Position numbers and translations under genes: made by a program
Part shown: in pieces, positions 7,352 to 16,693 of the stretch
Layout of the letters: every line of letters starts with the position of its first letter
Numbering within the stretch: the first letter of the stretch is position 1
The notes under the pieces: generated by a model
The model's input: only the letters and a program-made list of their open reading frames with translations
What the model was told of the DNA's origin: nothing
The model's database searches: none
From: Ruegeria sp. ANG-R
GTDB lineage: Bacteria > Pseudomonadota > Alphaproteobacteria > Rhodobacterales > Rhodobacteraceae
Assembly: GCF_000813985.1 (NCBI RefSeq)
Contig: NZ_JWLJ01000001.1
Span: forward strand, 1,352,453-1,416,452
Direction: 5' to 3'
Length of the DNA: 64,000 nt

Positions 7352-8623
7352 ATGCCTGACCTCAGCAGATCAGCCTCGACGGTGACTTCGAGCCCCAAGG
7401 AGAATCTATCAATATTTGCCGGGCGCCGCGGCTGGCAGGTGGGGCTATTGGTTCCAGCATTCGTTCTTGCTCTGTTTTTGTTTTGGATCGGGTCCGCCTG
7501 GGTTGCCGTCGTCGATCAGGGAAAGATGGCATTAGCCATTGATTTCAAAGTTTTCTGGGCCGCAGGTCATCTTGCGCATTTAGGTGATCCTCTTGCCGCA
7601 TTTGATGTCAACAGACTGGCGGAAGTCCACGAAACCTCGAAAGGTGAGGACTGGATGCCCTGGTCCTATCCTCCGTCGTTTCTGCTTGCACTAAAGCCAC
7701 TTGGGGCACTGCCGTTTTCCGAGGCCTGGGCGATATTCTCGGCGATATCCATAGTGGCGATGTTTCTCGCTGTGCGACCCTTTTCTTGCGGTATCGTACC
7801 GGTCTGGTTTGCGTTCGCCCTACCTCCGGCCATTCTACCAAATCTTTATATGGGACAGACCACCGGCTTGTGGATAGCTGGGCTATTGGCCGCTCTTGCG
7901 GCGCTAAAGAATGATCGCTTCATCCTCGCTGGGTTCTTCATTGGCTTGTTGACCCTGAAACCCCAGTTGGGTCTGCTAATTCCGTTGGCGCTTATCGCAA
8001 GTGGTTCTTGGAGGACCATCATTTCAGCTGTAGTCACGACTATTGCAATCTCACTCTTGGCAACGCTTGTAGTTGGCGTTGGCTACTGGACAGAGATGCA
8101 GCAAATGATGGGAGTTCATTTCGAAACGATTCGATATTCTATTTATTCGAATAAGCAAATGCTCAGCCCTTACTCTTTGCTGGCCGGCATTGGTGTTCGG
8201 GAATCGGTAGCTCTTGCCTTGCAATGGGTTATCACCGCGTTAGCGGGAGCTGCCGTCGTCGTCGCCTGGCGAAACCCCAAGATAGGATTCGATCTGCGCG
8301 CGGCAGTTCTGATCCTGGGCATTTCGCTGTCTACACCCTACCTCTGGTTCTATGAATCCGGGTTACTCGCGATAGCGGCACTGTTCCTTTTGCGCGCGGG
8401 CATCCTGACAAAGACGCGATGGCACCTTCTGTTGGCCGCAGCAATGTGGATCGGCATCGGACCAGCATCACATATTGTGATGTTCAGAGTTTCCGAAACA
8501 TTGTCTTTGCGCCTTGTGTTCGCCCCAATCTTGATTTTGGCCTGCGCAGTTTGTCTTCACGCATTGATTGCAGCGCTACGCAAGCCAACTGAATCCTATG
8601 TAAATGATGAGGTCTTTCAATGA
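7352..8623 (+). CDS. Polytopic membrane protein, GT87/DUF2029 family
   Basis: About 423 aa with many hydrophobic helices. The segment DFKVFWAAGHLAHLGDPLAA after the first helix matches the DFxxFYxAGxxLxxGxPY pattern of family 87 polyprenyl-phosphate-sugar glycosyltransferases, and WMPWSYPPSFLLAL fits the following loop. Such enzymes move mannose or similar sugars from a lipid carrier outside the membrane; the acceptor here is unknown. The ATG at 7352, with GAGGAAAGAGG before it, is preferred to an upstream GTG at 7295. The stop overlaps the ilvH start (ATGA). Together with the lipoprotein it forms an insert between ilvB and ilvH, and its base composition also looks less GC-rich. Confidence 0.75.
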   Translation: MPDLSRSASTVTSSPKENLSIFAGRRGWQVGLLVPAFVLALFLFWIGSAWVAVVDQGKMALAIDFKVFWAAGHLAHLGDPLAAFDVNRLAEVHETSKGEDWMPWSYPPSFLLALKPLGALPFSEAWAIFSAISIVAMFLAVRPFSCGIVPVWFAFALPPAILPNLYMGQTTGLWIAGLLAALAALKNDRFILAGFFIGLLTLKPQLGLLIPLALIASGSWRTIISAVVTTIAISLLATLVVGVGYWTEMQQMMGVHFETIRYSIYSNKQMLSPYSLLAGIGVRESVALALQWVITALAGAAVVVAWRNPKIGFDLRAAVLILGISLSTPYLWFYESGLLAIAALFLLRAGILTKTRWHLLLAAAMWIGIGPASHIVMFRVSETLSLRLVFAPILILACAVCLHALIAALRKPTESYVNDEVFQ

Positions 8624-9180
8624 CTCCGCTAAATATCGTCAAAGGCTCCACCCGCCATTCTGCTTATAACCTGCGCCCCACCTTTTCGGATGTGCAGGAA
8701 CAGCACACGATCGCTGTGCTGGTTGAAAACGAACCGGGCGTACTGGCCCGGGTGATCGGTCTGTTCTCGGGGCGCGGTTATAACATCGAAAGCCTGACCG
8801 TCGCCGAGGTGGACCATACCGGACACCTCAGCCGTATCACCATCGTCACCACCGGCACTCCGCAGGTGATCGAGCAGATCAAGGCTCAGCTGGGGCGCAT
8901 CGTTTCGGTTCGCGATGTACATGATCTGACGGTCGAAGGTGCCTCGGTCGAGCGCGAACTGGCGATCATCAAGGTAGTGGGCGAAGGCGACAAGCGGGTC
9001 GAAGCCCTGCGTCTGGCCGATATTTTTCGCGCCAACGTGGTCGACAGCACGCTGAATTCGTTCATCTTTGAAATCACCGGTGCCCCGGACAAGATCGATG
9101 CGTTTGCCGATCTGATGCGACCATTGGGACTGGTCGAAATCGCCCGCACCGGTGTAGCCGCATTGTTGCGCGGCGACTGA
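8620..9180 (+). CDS. ilvH: Acetolactate synthase, small regulatory subunit
   Basis: 186 aa. The N-terminal ACT domain is plain (HTIAVLVENEPGVLARVIGL, then GYNIESLTVAEVD), followed by the C-terminal ALS_ss_C domain (RELAIIKVVGEGDKR, ending in LVEIARTG). It binds the catalytic subunit IlvB, raises its activity and carries valine feedback inhibition. An N-terminal extension of about 28 residues precedes the ACT domain. The ATG overlaps the stop of the membrane protein gene, so the whole set ilvB to ilvH should be one transcript under the attenuator at 4847-4948. Confidence 0.96.
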   Translation: MTPLNIVKGSTRHSAYNLRPTFSDVQEQHTIAVLVENEPGVLARVIGLFSGRGYNIESLTVAEVDHTGHLSRITIVTTGTPQVIEQIKAQLGRIVSVRDVHDLTVEGASVERELAIIKVVGEGDKRVEALRLADIFRANVVDSTLNSFIFEITGAPDKIDAFADLMRPLGLVEIARTGVAALLRGD

Positions 9181-9192
9181 ACAGCATATACG

Positions 9193-9226
9193 CCCGCCTC
9201 GGTGCTGATTGCATGATCGGGGCGGG
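9193..9226 (+). terminator. Possible terminator after ilvH
   Basis: CCCGCCTCG (9193-9201) pairs with CGGGGCGGG (9218-9226) with one G-U pair and a 16-base loop. The following TATCTTGGTGATTT is only weakly T-rich. It lies 13 bases after the ilvH stop. Confidence 0.4.
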
Positions 9227-9483
9227 TATCTTGGTGATTTGTTGCACCGTTCGTCGAATATGCGGTTTTGGTGCAGGCTCTGTTTGAGCAACAGCATGAA
9301 AAAGATCATGCAAATAGGCCAAAATCCGGTTGATTTTGTACACTGCAGCGTTAGCCTATAGGGCGTAACGGCGCGTACACTTACGCCCGCTGGGGTTATC
9401 TTTACGATTTCTAGATGATGTACGGCGTCTGCGCCGCCACAATCTTGTTTTTCTGAGAATACGAATAAAAATCTGGGACGACC
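9227..9483. other. Intergenic region between ilvH and the HTH gene
   Basis: AT-rich stretch before the regulator at 9484. It should hold that gene's promoter, but I could not pick one set of -35/-10 boxes with confidence, and I see no coding frame or repeat in it. Confidence 0.4.
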
Positions 9484-10230
9484 GTGACCGACATCAACCG
9501 CAGCCCCACAGAATTGCGCAAAATGTTCGGTGCAAATCTCAGGCAACTTGCGCGCAAATACCCATCGGTTTCAGCGCTGTGCCGCGAGTTGGGGATAAAC
9601 CGGACTCAATTCAATCGCTATCTGTTGGCCGAGAGCTTCCCGAGGCCCGATGTACTGGATCGGATTTGCCGCTTTTTCGAAGTCGACGCCCGCATATTGC
9701 TGAAGCCTCTGGATGAAATTGAACCGCCGGCTGACCATCCCGCATCCGAGATCATCGACCGGTTTCTGGCCACCGGCGTTGAAAAGACCCTCGCGACCGG
9801 GTTCTATCATGCCGCCGAAACCTCCTCATCGGGGCAAGAGCCGATCCGACACGGGCTGCTCTTTGTGCGCCGCATTCGCCATTGCACGTTGTTGCGAAGC
9901 TACGAACCCCGGTCTCAGATGCCCGGAATATCCGCCCCCGCGCGCGAGGTTCAGGGGATCGTTTCTCATGTCAGCGGCCAGATCTGTGCGCTCATGTCCC
10001 GTCCGGGCGCGCAGGATTGCAGAATGATGATCCTGACCGATTCACCTGAACAGGCCGGAACGACATGGTCGGGCTATGTATACCGCCTGGCCGGTGGCAA
10101 CGCATCGGCCTCGGGCGTAAAGCGGCTTGAGTTGCATCATCTGGGGCATGACCTGTCTTTAGCCTTACAGTTAAAGCGGCGAGCGCGGCGCGTCCCATAC
10201 GAAATTGCCGACACGGGCGTACTGACCTGA
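9484..10230 (+). CDS. Xre-type helix-turn-helix regulator
   Basis: 248 aa, starting at a GTG. The N-terminus is a Cro/CI-like HTH (LRQLARKYPSVSALCRELGI, then NRTQFNRYLLAESFPRPDVL) followed by FEVDARILLKPLDEI. The C-terminal 150 residues look like a globular sensor domain (GFYHAAETSS, GLLFVRRIRHCTLLRSYEPR, MMILTDSPEQ) that I do not recognise. Likely a transcription factor with a ligand-binding tail; target genes are unknown. It is monocistronic and converges on the DUF2189 gene, 10 bp away. Confidence 0.75.
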   Translation: MTDINRSPTELRKMFGANLRQLARKYPSVSALCRELGINRTQFNRYLLAESFPRPDVLDRICRFFEVDARILLKPLDEIEPPADHPASEIIDRFLATGVEKTLATGFYHAAETSSSGQEPIRHGLLFVRRIRHCTLLRSYEPRSQMPGISAPAREVQGIVSHVSGQICALMSRPGAQDCRMMILTDSPEQAGTTWSGYVYRLAGGNASASGVKRLELHHLGHDLSLALQLKRRARRVPYEIADTGVLT

Positions 10231-10240
10231 GTTGATCGGG

Positions 10241-11044
10241 TCACGAAGAAGCCGGTTGTACACCCTCAGAGACTCCGTTTTCGTTTTCTGTGATCAGGCG
10301 ATAAAGATGCCAGCTTGCGTGCCCCAGCAGGGGCAGAACGATAAGCAAACCCAGAAACCATGGTATCATGGCCAGAAAGGTAATGATGGCGATGAATACC
10401 CCCCACCCCAACATCACCCCCATGTTCGCTCTGACGTAGGCAAAGCTGGAAATCATCGCCGTGACGAAATCCAGTTCGCGATCCAGCAGCATCGGGATCG
10501 ACAGTACGGTGATCATATAAAGAACGACTGCGAACACGGCCCCGACCAGAGTGCCCAATGTCAGCATGGTCAGGCCATTTGGGGTCAGAAGTACCTCAAA
10601 CGACGAGGATATATTGGTCATGGTCGACAGCCCCATGAACAGGGCAAAGATCATATGACCCAGAAAGAACCAGAACAGGAACATCACCACGATAATGGCG
10701 CAGATCGACGGCAGTTGCCTGCGGCTTTGCTGAATGACCACGCCGAAGATCGCGCCGGGGTTCAGCGGCTCTCCCTGTTCCAGCCGATGTGAGACCTCGT
10801 ACAGCCCCACCGCCGCGAATGGCCCGATCAGGGGAAACCCGATCGCGGCCAGAACCAGCCAGAACGATGTTCCCGTCATCAGTGTGACCCAGGCCATCAT
10901 CCACCCCGCCAACACGTAGAAGCCTGCAAACAGAAGACCGAATAACGGCGCGCGGCGAAAATCCTGCCATGCCCTGTGCAGTGCCTCTTTCAGCATCGCG
11001 GTATCGACGGGTTTCAGCGTCGGCACACCAAAGGGTTTATCCAT
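10241..11044 (-). CDS. DUF2189 integral membrane protein
   Basis: 267 aa with about six hydrophobic helices ([56 protein letters not shown] and others). The N-terminal cytosolic helix [16 protein letters not shown] and the [20 protein letters not shown] motif are typical of DUF2189, which has no known function. The ATG at 11044 is preceded by GGGAGGAGAG. It lies 28 bp downstream of the amidase gene on the same strand and may share its transcript. Confidence 0.85.
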   Translation of the reverse strand: MDKPFGVPTLKPVDTAMLKEALHRAWQDFRRAPLFGLLFAGFYVLAGWMMAWVTLMTGTSFWLVLAAIGFPLIGPFAAVGLYEVSHRLEQGEPLNPGAIFGVVIQQSRRQLPSICAIIVVMFLFWFFLGHMIFALFMGLSTMTNISSSFEVLLTPNGLTMLTLGTLVGAVFAVVLYMITVLSIPMLLDRELDFVTAMISSFAYVRANMGVMLGWGVFIAIITFLAMIPWFLGLLIVLPLLGHASWHLYRLITENENGVSEGVQPASS

Positions 11045-11072
11045 TCTCGTTCTCTCCTCCCGGACGATAGCG

Positions 11073-12470
11073 CTACATGGCTGGTCTCGTTTGTGGCCAG
11101 CGGGTTTCTGCGTGATAAGCCGCCCCTATCGACAACAGCCGCGCGTCTGAGCCGCGCGGGCCGAACAGCTGCAGCCCCATCGGAAGCCCTTCGACCCCGA
11201 AACCGGCAGGCGCACCCAGACAGGGCAGGCCCAGCAAACTGACGGGCGTAACGACCTGCATCCAGCGATGATAGGTGTCCATCCCCTGCCCCACAATCTG
11301 GGTCGGGTACGGTTTTTCAATCTCAAAAGGCCAGATCTGAGCCGCCGGCAACACCAGCGCGTCGTAGTTTTCAAACAGCTCTGCCGCCCGCCGGTGCCAG
11401 TCTGACCGGATGACGCTAGCGTGGTGCACATCCATCGCAGTGAAAGCCAGCCCGCGCTCCAGTTCCCAGCGCGCAGTGTCTTTGAGGGATGCGTTGTTCG
11501 TTGCCAGAGGCTCCAGTCCGGTGGCCACACTCCAGGATCGCAGGGTAATCCAGCTATCCCAGATCAGTTCAGCGTCGAAAGGCGGCGCGAGCGCCTCGAT
11601 GTGCGCGCCGCGACCCTCGAATACATCCAGTGCGTTCCGACACAGCTCAAGTACCCCTGCCTCGCAGGGGAACGCCCCACCCCAATCGCCCAGCCATCCG
11701 ATCCGCATCCCATTCAGATCGGCTGCCTGAACAGGTGAGACATTGCTGACCGCCATGCTCAGGGGCACCCTCGGATCGGGCCCTGACATCACGTCGAGCA
11801 GGATTGCGATATCTTCGGGGCTACGCGCCATTGGCCCAAGGGTCGAAAGCTGGTGCAGATAGCCGTCACCGATAGGTTCCGAGGGCACGCGTCCCCAGCT
11901 CGGCCTGAAACCATAGACATTGTTCCACGCAGCCGGATTGCGCAGGCTGCCCATCATGTCAGACCCGTCCGCAAGCGCCAGCATCCCCGTCGCCAACGCC
12001 ACTGCCGCACCGCCGGACGAACCTCCGCAAGACCGAGACGGATCGTAAGGGTTACGCGTTGCGCCATAAACGGGATTGAACGTGTGTGAACCCAACCCGA
12101 ATTCAGGTGTATTGGTCTTACCAATCAAGATCGCCCCGGCTGCGCGCAGACGGGCGGCCAACAGATCGTCGAATTGCGGGACGTGGTCCTTGAAGATCGG
12201 TGACCCATGCGACGAGACTATGCCCGCCACATTCACCAGATCTTTCACCGCGATCGGCAACCCATGCAATGGGCCACCAGGCGATGCCGCGTCCGCCGCC
12301 TGCGCCTGGGCCATCAAGGCGTCTTCCTCTTGCAGCGCGACAATCGCGTTCACCTGGCCATTCACCGCAGTGATCCGGTCCAGCGTCGCGCGCATCAGTT
12401 CCGCGGCCGAAAGCCGGCGGCTGGACAAGTCATCAAGAATGTCCTTTGCGGATGCTCTGGTCAAATCCAT
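11073..12470 (-). CDS. Amidase, amidase-signature family
   Basis: 465 aa. The Ser-cisSer-Lys machinery is visible: Lys in [14 protein letters not shown], the cis-Ser in [14 protein letters not shown], and the nucleophile Ser in [14 protein letters not shown] (the usual form is GGS; here MGS). It hydrolyses an amide, but signature amidases act on many substrates and nothing here fixes this one. It is longer than GatA-linked context would suggest, and there is no gatB/gatC nearby, so tRNA amidotransferase is unlikely. The ATG at 12470 has AAAGGA nine bases upstream. Confidence 0.9.
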   Translation of the reverse strand: MDLTRASAKDILDDLSSRRLSAAELMRATLDRITAVNGQVNAIVALQEEDALMAQAQAADAASPGGPLHGLPIAVKDLVNVAGIVSSHGSPIFKDHVPQFDDLLAARLRAAGAILIGKTNTPEFGLGSHTFNPVYGATRNPYDPSRSCGGSSGGAAVALATGMLALADGSDMMGSLRNPAAWNNVYGFRPSWGRVPSEPIGDGYLHQLSTLGPMARSPEDIAILLDVMSGPDPRVPLSMAVSNVSPVQAADLNGMRIGWLGDWGGAFPCEAGVLELCRNALDVFEGRGAHIEALAPPFDAELIWDSWITLRSWSVATGLEPLATNNASLKDTARWELERGLAFTAMDVHHASVIRSDWHRRAAELFENYDALVLPAAQIWPFEIEKPYPTQIVGQGMDTYHRWMQVVTPVSLLGLPCLGAPAGFGVEGLPMGLQLFGPRGSDARLLSIGAAYHAETRWPQTRPAM

Positions 12471-12588
12471 TTGGGTTGGTCCTTTGGCTGCTCATGATCA
12501 GCCTAGCGGCGTGGTCGGACCATTTAAAGCCACTGTTTAGATGTATCTTTTCCAGTCTTCGCACCAGACCGGGCTTCGTGCGCACTGA

Positions 12589-13296
12589 TCATCTGATCCT
12601 GATGTCAAACCGCACATTGCTGTCGCTGCCCAGCATGTTCCTCAGGCAAAAGAAGATCATGGCAAAGCTGAGGAGCAGCCACAACCCGCCCCACATCATG
12701 GTTGTTCCCCCGAATTCCTCGGCCAGCATGTAGGCATCCGAACGCAAGCCTGCGCGCCGGATCGTATCGTCGAAGATGTCGAACGGAACATAGATCATGC
12801 TGGTCAGGCCGATGACCCGCAGAACGAGGTCACACAGGTTGCGGCTGAGGTACAAGGCCATGACTAACATCACCGCTCCGCTGCCCGCACAGAAAGCCAT
12901 GGCAAACGGGTCGCGGATATAGAGCAGCGTGACGACCAGCATGACGCCGCCGAACAGGCCAAGCGCGGCCCGATCCGCATCTGTGCGCAAGGCGACAATC
13001 AGCAGGCTCAACCCGACTAACAGCGACCCCAGATATCCGGCAGAGAGGCTGATAAACCGGTTGCCGCCCCGCCCCATGACCAGGCCACCCTGTTGCGGGG
13101 AAACCGAGAAGCTTTCAACAGAGCCGCCGGTCAGGACAATGGCCAGCGCGTGCGAAAGCTCGTGCAGGAAAACAATCAAAATCTTCAGCGGAAGAACGAA
13201 TGTCGCATTCCAGAATACGAAAACCAGTGCGACGATGGCGATCAGTTGCCAGTGGCCTTTGATCAGGTTCGCAGCAGAGATCAGTCGCTGACGCAA
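12589..13296 (-). CDS. M50-like membrane metalloprotease
   Basis: 235 aa, mostly membrane helices. The zinc motif HELSHA sits at the end of the second hydrophobic stretch, and a later IYVPFDIFDDTIRR segment may give the third metal ligand, as in M50B-type peptidases. No PDZ domain is present, so it is not RseP. The start is a TTG at 13296, directly after the prfB stop (TAA), with GAAGG inside the end of prfB; the two are probably translated in tandem. Substrate unknown. Confidence 0.75.
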   Translation of the reverse strand: MRQRLISAANLIKGHWQLIAIVALVFVFWNATFVLPLKILIVFLHELSHALAIVLTGGSVESFSVSPQQGGLVMGRGGNRFISLSAGYLGSLLVGLSLLIVALRTDADRAALGLFGGVMLVVTLLYIRDPFAMAFCAGSGAVMLVMALYLSRNLCDLVLRVIGLTSMIYVPFDIFDDTIRRAGLRSDAYMLAEEFGGTTMMWGGLWLLLSFAMIFFCLRNMLGSDSNVRFDIRIR

Positions 13297-14424
13297 TTAA
13301 CCTTCGCCCTGCGCCTCTGACCGGCTTTTGCCCGAGACGTTCAGGGCCAGCGTTGCCGCCATGAAACCATCAAGATCGCCGTCCAGAACCCCCTTGGTAT
13401 CGGACGTTTCATGATTGGTCCGCAGGTCCTTCACCATCTGATAGGGCTGCAGCACGTAAGACCGGATCTGGTTGCCCCAGCCCGCGTCGCCCTTGGCTTC
13501 GTGGGCGGCGTTGATCTCGGCGTTTCTGCGATCCAGCTCTTGCTGGTAAAGCCGCGATTTCAGCGCTTTCATGGCAATATCACGGTTCTGGTGCTGCGAC
13601 TTCTCGGAACTGGTCACGACGATCCCGGTTGGCATGTGCGTGATCCGAACCGCCGAGTCCGTGGTGTTCACATGCTGACCGCCCGCCCCCGACGAGCGAT
13701 AGGTATCAACACGAATGTCGGCCGGGTTGACCTCGATCTCGATATTGTCGTCCACCACCGGATAGACCCAGACCGAGCTGAACGACGTATGCCGCTTGGC
13801 CGCCGAGTCAAAAGGCGAAATCCGCACCAGACGATGCACACCGCTCTCGGATTTGAGCCAGCCATAGGCGTTGTGGCCCGAAATCTTGTAGGCCGCCGAT
13901 TTGATCCCCGCCTCTTCTCCGGCCGTCTCGGATTGCAACTCGACGGTATAGCCCTTTTTCTCGGCCCACCGCACATACATCCGCGCCAGCATCGAAGCCC
14001 AGTCGCAGCTCTCGGTACCACCTGCGCCCGAGTTGATCTCAAGGAAGGTATCGTTTCCGTCCGCCTCGCCATCCAGCAGGGCTTCAAGCTCTTTCTTGGC
14101 GGCTTTCGACTGCAGCTTTTTGATCGCGTCTTCGGCGTCGGTTACGACTTCTTCATCCTCTTCCATCTCCCCCAGTTCGATCAGCTCAATATTGTCGCTG
14201 AGATCGGTCTTGATGGATTCGTAGGTCTCGATTGCGTCGACCAGCAACTGGCGCTCACGCATCAGTTTCTGGGCGTTCTCGGGATTGTCCCACAGATTGG
14301 GGTCCTCGACACGCGCGTTGAATTCCTCGAGCCGGTGCGGCGCGGTCTCATAGTCCATGCGCTGCGCCAGCAGCTCCAGCGACTTTTCGATTTCCGCCAC
14401 GATATTCTGGGTTTCGGCGCGCAT
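13297..14424 (-). CDS. prfB: Peptide chain release factor 2
   Basis: 375 aa; releases finished proteins at UGA and UAA stops. The GGQ peptidyl-hydrolase motif is in [17 protein letters not shown] and the SPF stop-reading tripeptide in [12 protein letters not shown]. In many bacteria prfB is read through an in-frame UGA near codon 25 by a programmed +1 shift. Here the region equivalent to that site ([18 protein letters not shown]) is one continuous frame without a stop, so this autoregulation is absent. Confidence 0.96.
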   Translation of the reverse strand: MRAETQNIVAEIEKSLELLAQRMDYETAPHRLEEFNARVEDPNLWDNPENAQKLMRERQLLVDAIETYESIKTDLSDNIELIELGEMEEDEEVVTDAEDAIKKLQSKAAKKELEALLDGEADGNDTFLEINSGAGGTESCDWASMLARMYVRWAEKKGYTVELQSETAGEEAGIKSAAYKISGHNAYGWLKSESGVHRLVRISPFDSAAKRHTSFSSVWVYPVVDDNIEIEVNPADIRVDTYRSSGAGGQHVNTTDSAVRITHMPTGIVVTSSEKSQHQNRDIAMKALKSRLYQQELDRRNAEINAAHEAKGDAGWGNQIRSYVLQPYQMVKDLRTNHETSDTKGVLDGDLDGFMAATLALNVSGKSRSEAQGEG

Positions 14425-14495
14425 GGTCAGGTCCCAACTTGCTCAATCAGGGTTGCGTGATAGCAAGAGGTGCAGGCCACCACAAGACGGGCGAT

Positions 14496-14627
14496 ATGGG
14501 AATACAAAACACCGCGGAAAAGTTTGCCGGCCGTTGGGGGCTAACCTTACTCTCGCAAGTCGCCGATACCGGCCATGCGCAGGTCTGGAAGGCAGAGACG
14601 GGCAATGGCCATGCTGCCTTAAAAGTT
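14496..14627 (+). pseudogene. Aminoglycoside/hydroxyurea kinase-like gene, 5' fragment (cut by IS)
   Basis: The first 44 codons of a kinase gene, ending ...GNGHAALKV, after which the insertion element at 14628 begins. The rest resumes in the same frame at 16694. Removing the element and one copy of the 8-bp duplication restores a single frame of about 278 codons. Read-through into the element gives only ten more codons and a stop. The piece covers the start of the N-lobe of the APH(6)/hydroxyurea-kinase fold. Confidence 0.8.
14620..14627. repeat. Target-site duplication, left copy
   Basis: TAAAAGTT directly abuts the left inverted repeat of the insertion element. The identical octamer at 16686-16693 abuts the right one. 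Eight AT-rich bases are the usual duplication of the IS1595 family. Confidence 0.9.
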
Positions 14628-14652
14628 GGAGGTGTCCGCAAATCGTGTTGGT
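14628..14652 (+). repeat. Left terminal inverted repeat of the IS1595-family element
   Basis: Begins GGAGGTGTCCGCAAATCG. The right end at 16661-16685 is its reverse complement except for one base (C to T at position 12). Confidence 0.9.
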
Positions 14653-14705
14653 AAATTTCGTCGCACAATAAAAAAGCCTATATCATTCCACCTTTTGAGT
14701 GGAGA

Positions 14706-15700
14706 ATGCACTTGCTACAACACGACTTTCGCCGTTTGCTCGATACCCTCGAAGAGTTGAACCCGGCCCAGATCGCGGACGCCCAGACGAAGATCCAGTA
14801 TCTCCGACAACAGACGGAAGCGATTTCAGAAATCGAGGCACGGACTAACCGAGAACACGGATGTCCATTCTGCGGAGACGAAAGGCGTCAAAATTGGGAC
14901 GCACCCGAACTAAGGTTCAGCGATATCGGTGCCACAGCTGCCAAAAGACGTATTCAGGTCGGACTGGCTCCACCATTGGTCGCCTCCATCGGCCTGACCT
15001 GTTCATGATCGCCTTGCAAGACATGCTGGGCACTTCTGCCCCTCAGTCGGTGCGCAAACTCGCGCACCGACTTGGGCTCAACAAACACACAGTCTGGCGC
15101 TGGCGGATGCTGGTTTTTTCGATCATCGAAAGCGGCTCGATCCCGAGCTTTTCTGGAATCGTAGAGGCCGACGAAACCTACCAAAGGGAATCCCGCAAAG
15201 GCTCACGAGAATGGGTTCGACACTTAGCCGATCCACAGAATGTCGCGCAGCCGCCGCGTCCAAGGTTGTGTGACTTCACGACGAAGGGAATGAAGATGAT
15301 GCGCGGTCTATCGAAGTGGCAACTCCCCATTCTGATTGTTGCTGATCGTGGCGGAGCTCGTCTTTTTCAGCGGCTTCCGGACCGGAAGCGCTTGACACTG
15401 GAGCGGGCGATGCAGCCTCTCGTGCCGGGTGATGCTGTGCTCTGTTCGGACGGCGCCAATGGCTATGCGTCTCTGGCAAGGAAAGGTGGAATTGAGCATT
15501 TTGTCGTCGGCTCTAAGCCGGGCACACGCGTAGCCGCAGGCTGCTATCACATCCAGAGCGTTAACTCGCTCCATGCTCGCTACAACCGGTTCATCAGGCC
15601 GTTTTGTGGGCCTGCCACAAAGTATCTCAACGGCTACATTCGTTGGCTGGAGGTGCGGCTTGCTGGACTTGGACCCGCGGAGATCATTCAAGCATCATAG
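14706..15700 (+). pseudogene. IS1595-family transposase, split by a one-base frameshift
   Basis: The N-terminal frame (from ATG 14706) gives a helical region, then HGCPFCGDERRQNW; the -1 frame continues GRTRTKVQRYRCHSCQKTY and runs to the stop at 15698-15700. The two CxxC pairs of the zinc ribbon therefore lie in different frames. The join is at TTGGGAC near 14895-14901, and one extra G there would restore one frame of about 331 aa. The C-terminal part has the ISXO2-like nuclease: first Asp in EADETY, second in CSDGANGY, and the NSLHARYNRFIRPF...KYLNGYIRW block. It could be a recent loss of function, a programmed -1 shift, or a base-call error. Confidence 0.8.
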
Positions 15701-15802
15701 ACCCGGCGCCGTAAACGGCTGCAATTTGGGTTCATTGCCCAAATTGTCTGTTGTTGCGTATCGACCAATCGTCTGTTCCTCGAAAGCTACGGGAAACTTG
15801 GC

Positions 15803-16486
15803 TCATACGTCCTTCACCTTGAAATGCTTCGGCAGGCGCAATCCCTGTCGTTTTGCTTCAGCCTGTAGTTCGTCTGAAAAGAAAACCCCTGGTTCGCGCA
15901 ATTTTATTTCTCGCCAAAGATGAGCACTCCCGATTTCTTCTTTCGACAATGCCAATCCAACAATGCATTCTTTGAGATTGTACTTGGCACAATAACTATC
16001 TTCGACCAACTCATTAGGCGCCCACGACCCCTCAACACTATCATCCGGGCGGAAACTATCCCGAAACTGCCGGATTACGAGACCGAAATAGGGTTTGGGA
16101 TAGTCCTCACTTTTTTGAGACGTAATCTTCAGCGGATAGAATTGATGTATTCCAGCCTCCAATCCTTCAATTATTGCCTTCATAGCCTCGTCGACGGCAA
16201 GAAAGCGGTTGCTAAGCGAAATCAGTGAGCCCAGTTTCTTGGGAAATTTTCGCGTTTCAAATACTCGTGGGCATTCTTCGGGCCTGACTGGCCCCATGTC
16301 AGTGACGAACTTTCGAGAAAATATATAGTTATCAATACTGTCGACCATATTCAGAGCGGCCTTGTCTGCCTCGGACATTTCCGTTTCGTAGTATTTTCTC
16401 AACGCATCATGCCAACCGACAAACCCACCTTGTGGTTCGGGCGACCACTCGCCGAATTGGGGCGGATTAACCATTGCCCAAGTCAT
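15803..16486 (-). CDS. Passenger gene of the IS element; Imm11/DUF1629-like immunity protein (tentative)
   Basis: 227 aa, reading toward the transposase gene. The ATG at 16486 has AGGAG nine bases upstream. The C-terminus (SAHLWREIKLREPGVFFSDE, then AEAKRQGLRLPKHFKV) has the form seen at the end of DUF1629/Imm11 proteins: a carrier or host trait line, VFVSD, then a helix and a final hydrophobic strand. The middle has an IHQFYPLKI strand. Imm11 proteins neutralise polymorphic toxins in Myxococcus-type systems, but no toxin lies nearby. Assignment rests on pattern only. Another possibility is an unrelated hypothetical cargo protein. Confidence 0.6.
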   Translation of the reverse strand: MTWAMVNPPQFGEWSPEPQGGFVGWHDALRKYYETEMSEADKAALNMVDSIDNYIFSRKFVTDMGPVRPEECPRVFETRKFPKKLGSLISLSNRFLAVDEAMKAIIEGLEAGIHQFYPLKITSQKSEDYPKPYFGLVIRQFRDSFRPDDSVEGSWAPNELVEDSYCAKYNLKECIVGLALSKEEIGSAHLWREIKLREPGVFFSDELQAEAKRQGLRLPKHFKVKDV

Positions 16487-16660
16487 CTCATTGTTCTCCT
16501 ACGGAACCGCGACCTAATTCAGTCGCATTTGGTCTTCCAAGGATGCCGAAAACTGCTATCGGCTTCAAGGCGGGCTAAAGCTCAGAATTTCAACATTTCT
16601 TCGGCGAAGCGTCGACTTTTATCAAATAAAACTGAGCGTCTGCTTCATTGAGCAAAGCAG

Positions 16661-16685
16661 ACCAACACGATTTACGGACACCTCC
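16661..16685 (-). repeat. Right terminal inverted repeat of the IS1595-family element
   Basis: Ends ...TTTACGGACACCTCC, the reverse complement of the left end with one mismatch. The gap 16487-16660 between the passenger gene and this repeat must hold the passenger promoter; I see no other feature there. Confidence 0.9.
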
Positions 16686-16693
16686 TAAAAGTT
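16686..16693. repeat. Target-site duplication, right copy
   Basis: TAAAAGTT, identical to 14620-14627. The kinase frame continues directly with TACCGGCGC. Confidence 0.9.

Larger units (their letters stand above)
14628..16685 (+). mobile_element. IS1595-family insertion element with a passenger gene (2058 bp)
   Basis: Bounded by 25-bp terminal inverted repeats (14628-14652 and 16661-16685) that match at 24 of 25 positions, and flanked by a perfect 8-bp duplication. It holds a zinc-ribbon plus ISXO2-like transposase on the plus strand (14706-15700, frameshifted) and an opposite-strand gene at 15803-16486. A plain IS1595 element is nearer 1 kb, and only some subgroups of the family carry passengers. 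The perfect duplication and near-perfect ends point to a recent insertion. The passenger half looks more AT-rich than the host genes around it. Confidence 0.88.

Noticed and set aside
11073..12470. GatA subunit of tRNA amidotransferase
   Set aside because: No gatB or gatC nearby and the sequence around the nucleophile ([12 protein letters not shown]) is not the GatA form.
13411..14460. 349-codon plus-strand frame opposite prfB
   Set aside because: prfB on the other strand is certain; this frame has no family features.
14439..14654. A complete 71-aa protein ending inside the insertion element
   Set aside because: Only a kinase 5' fragment read into the left inverted repeat.
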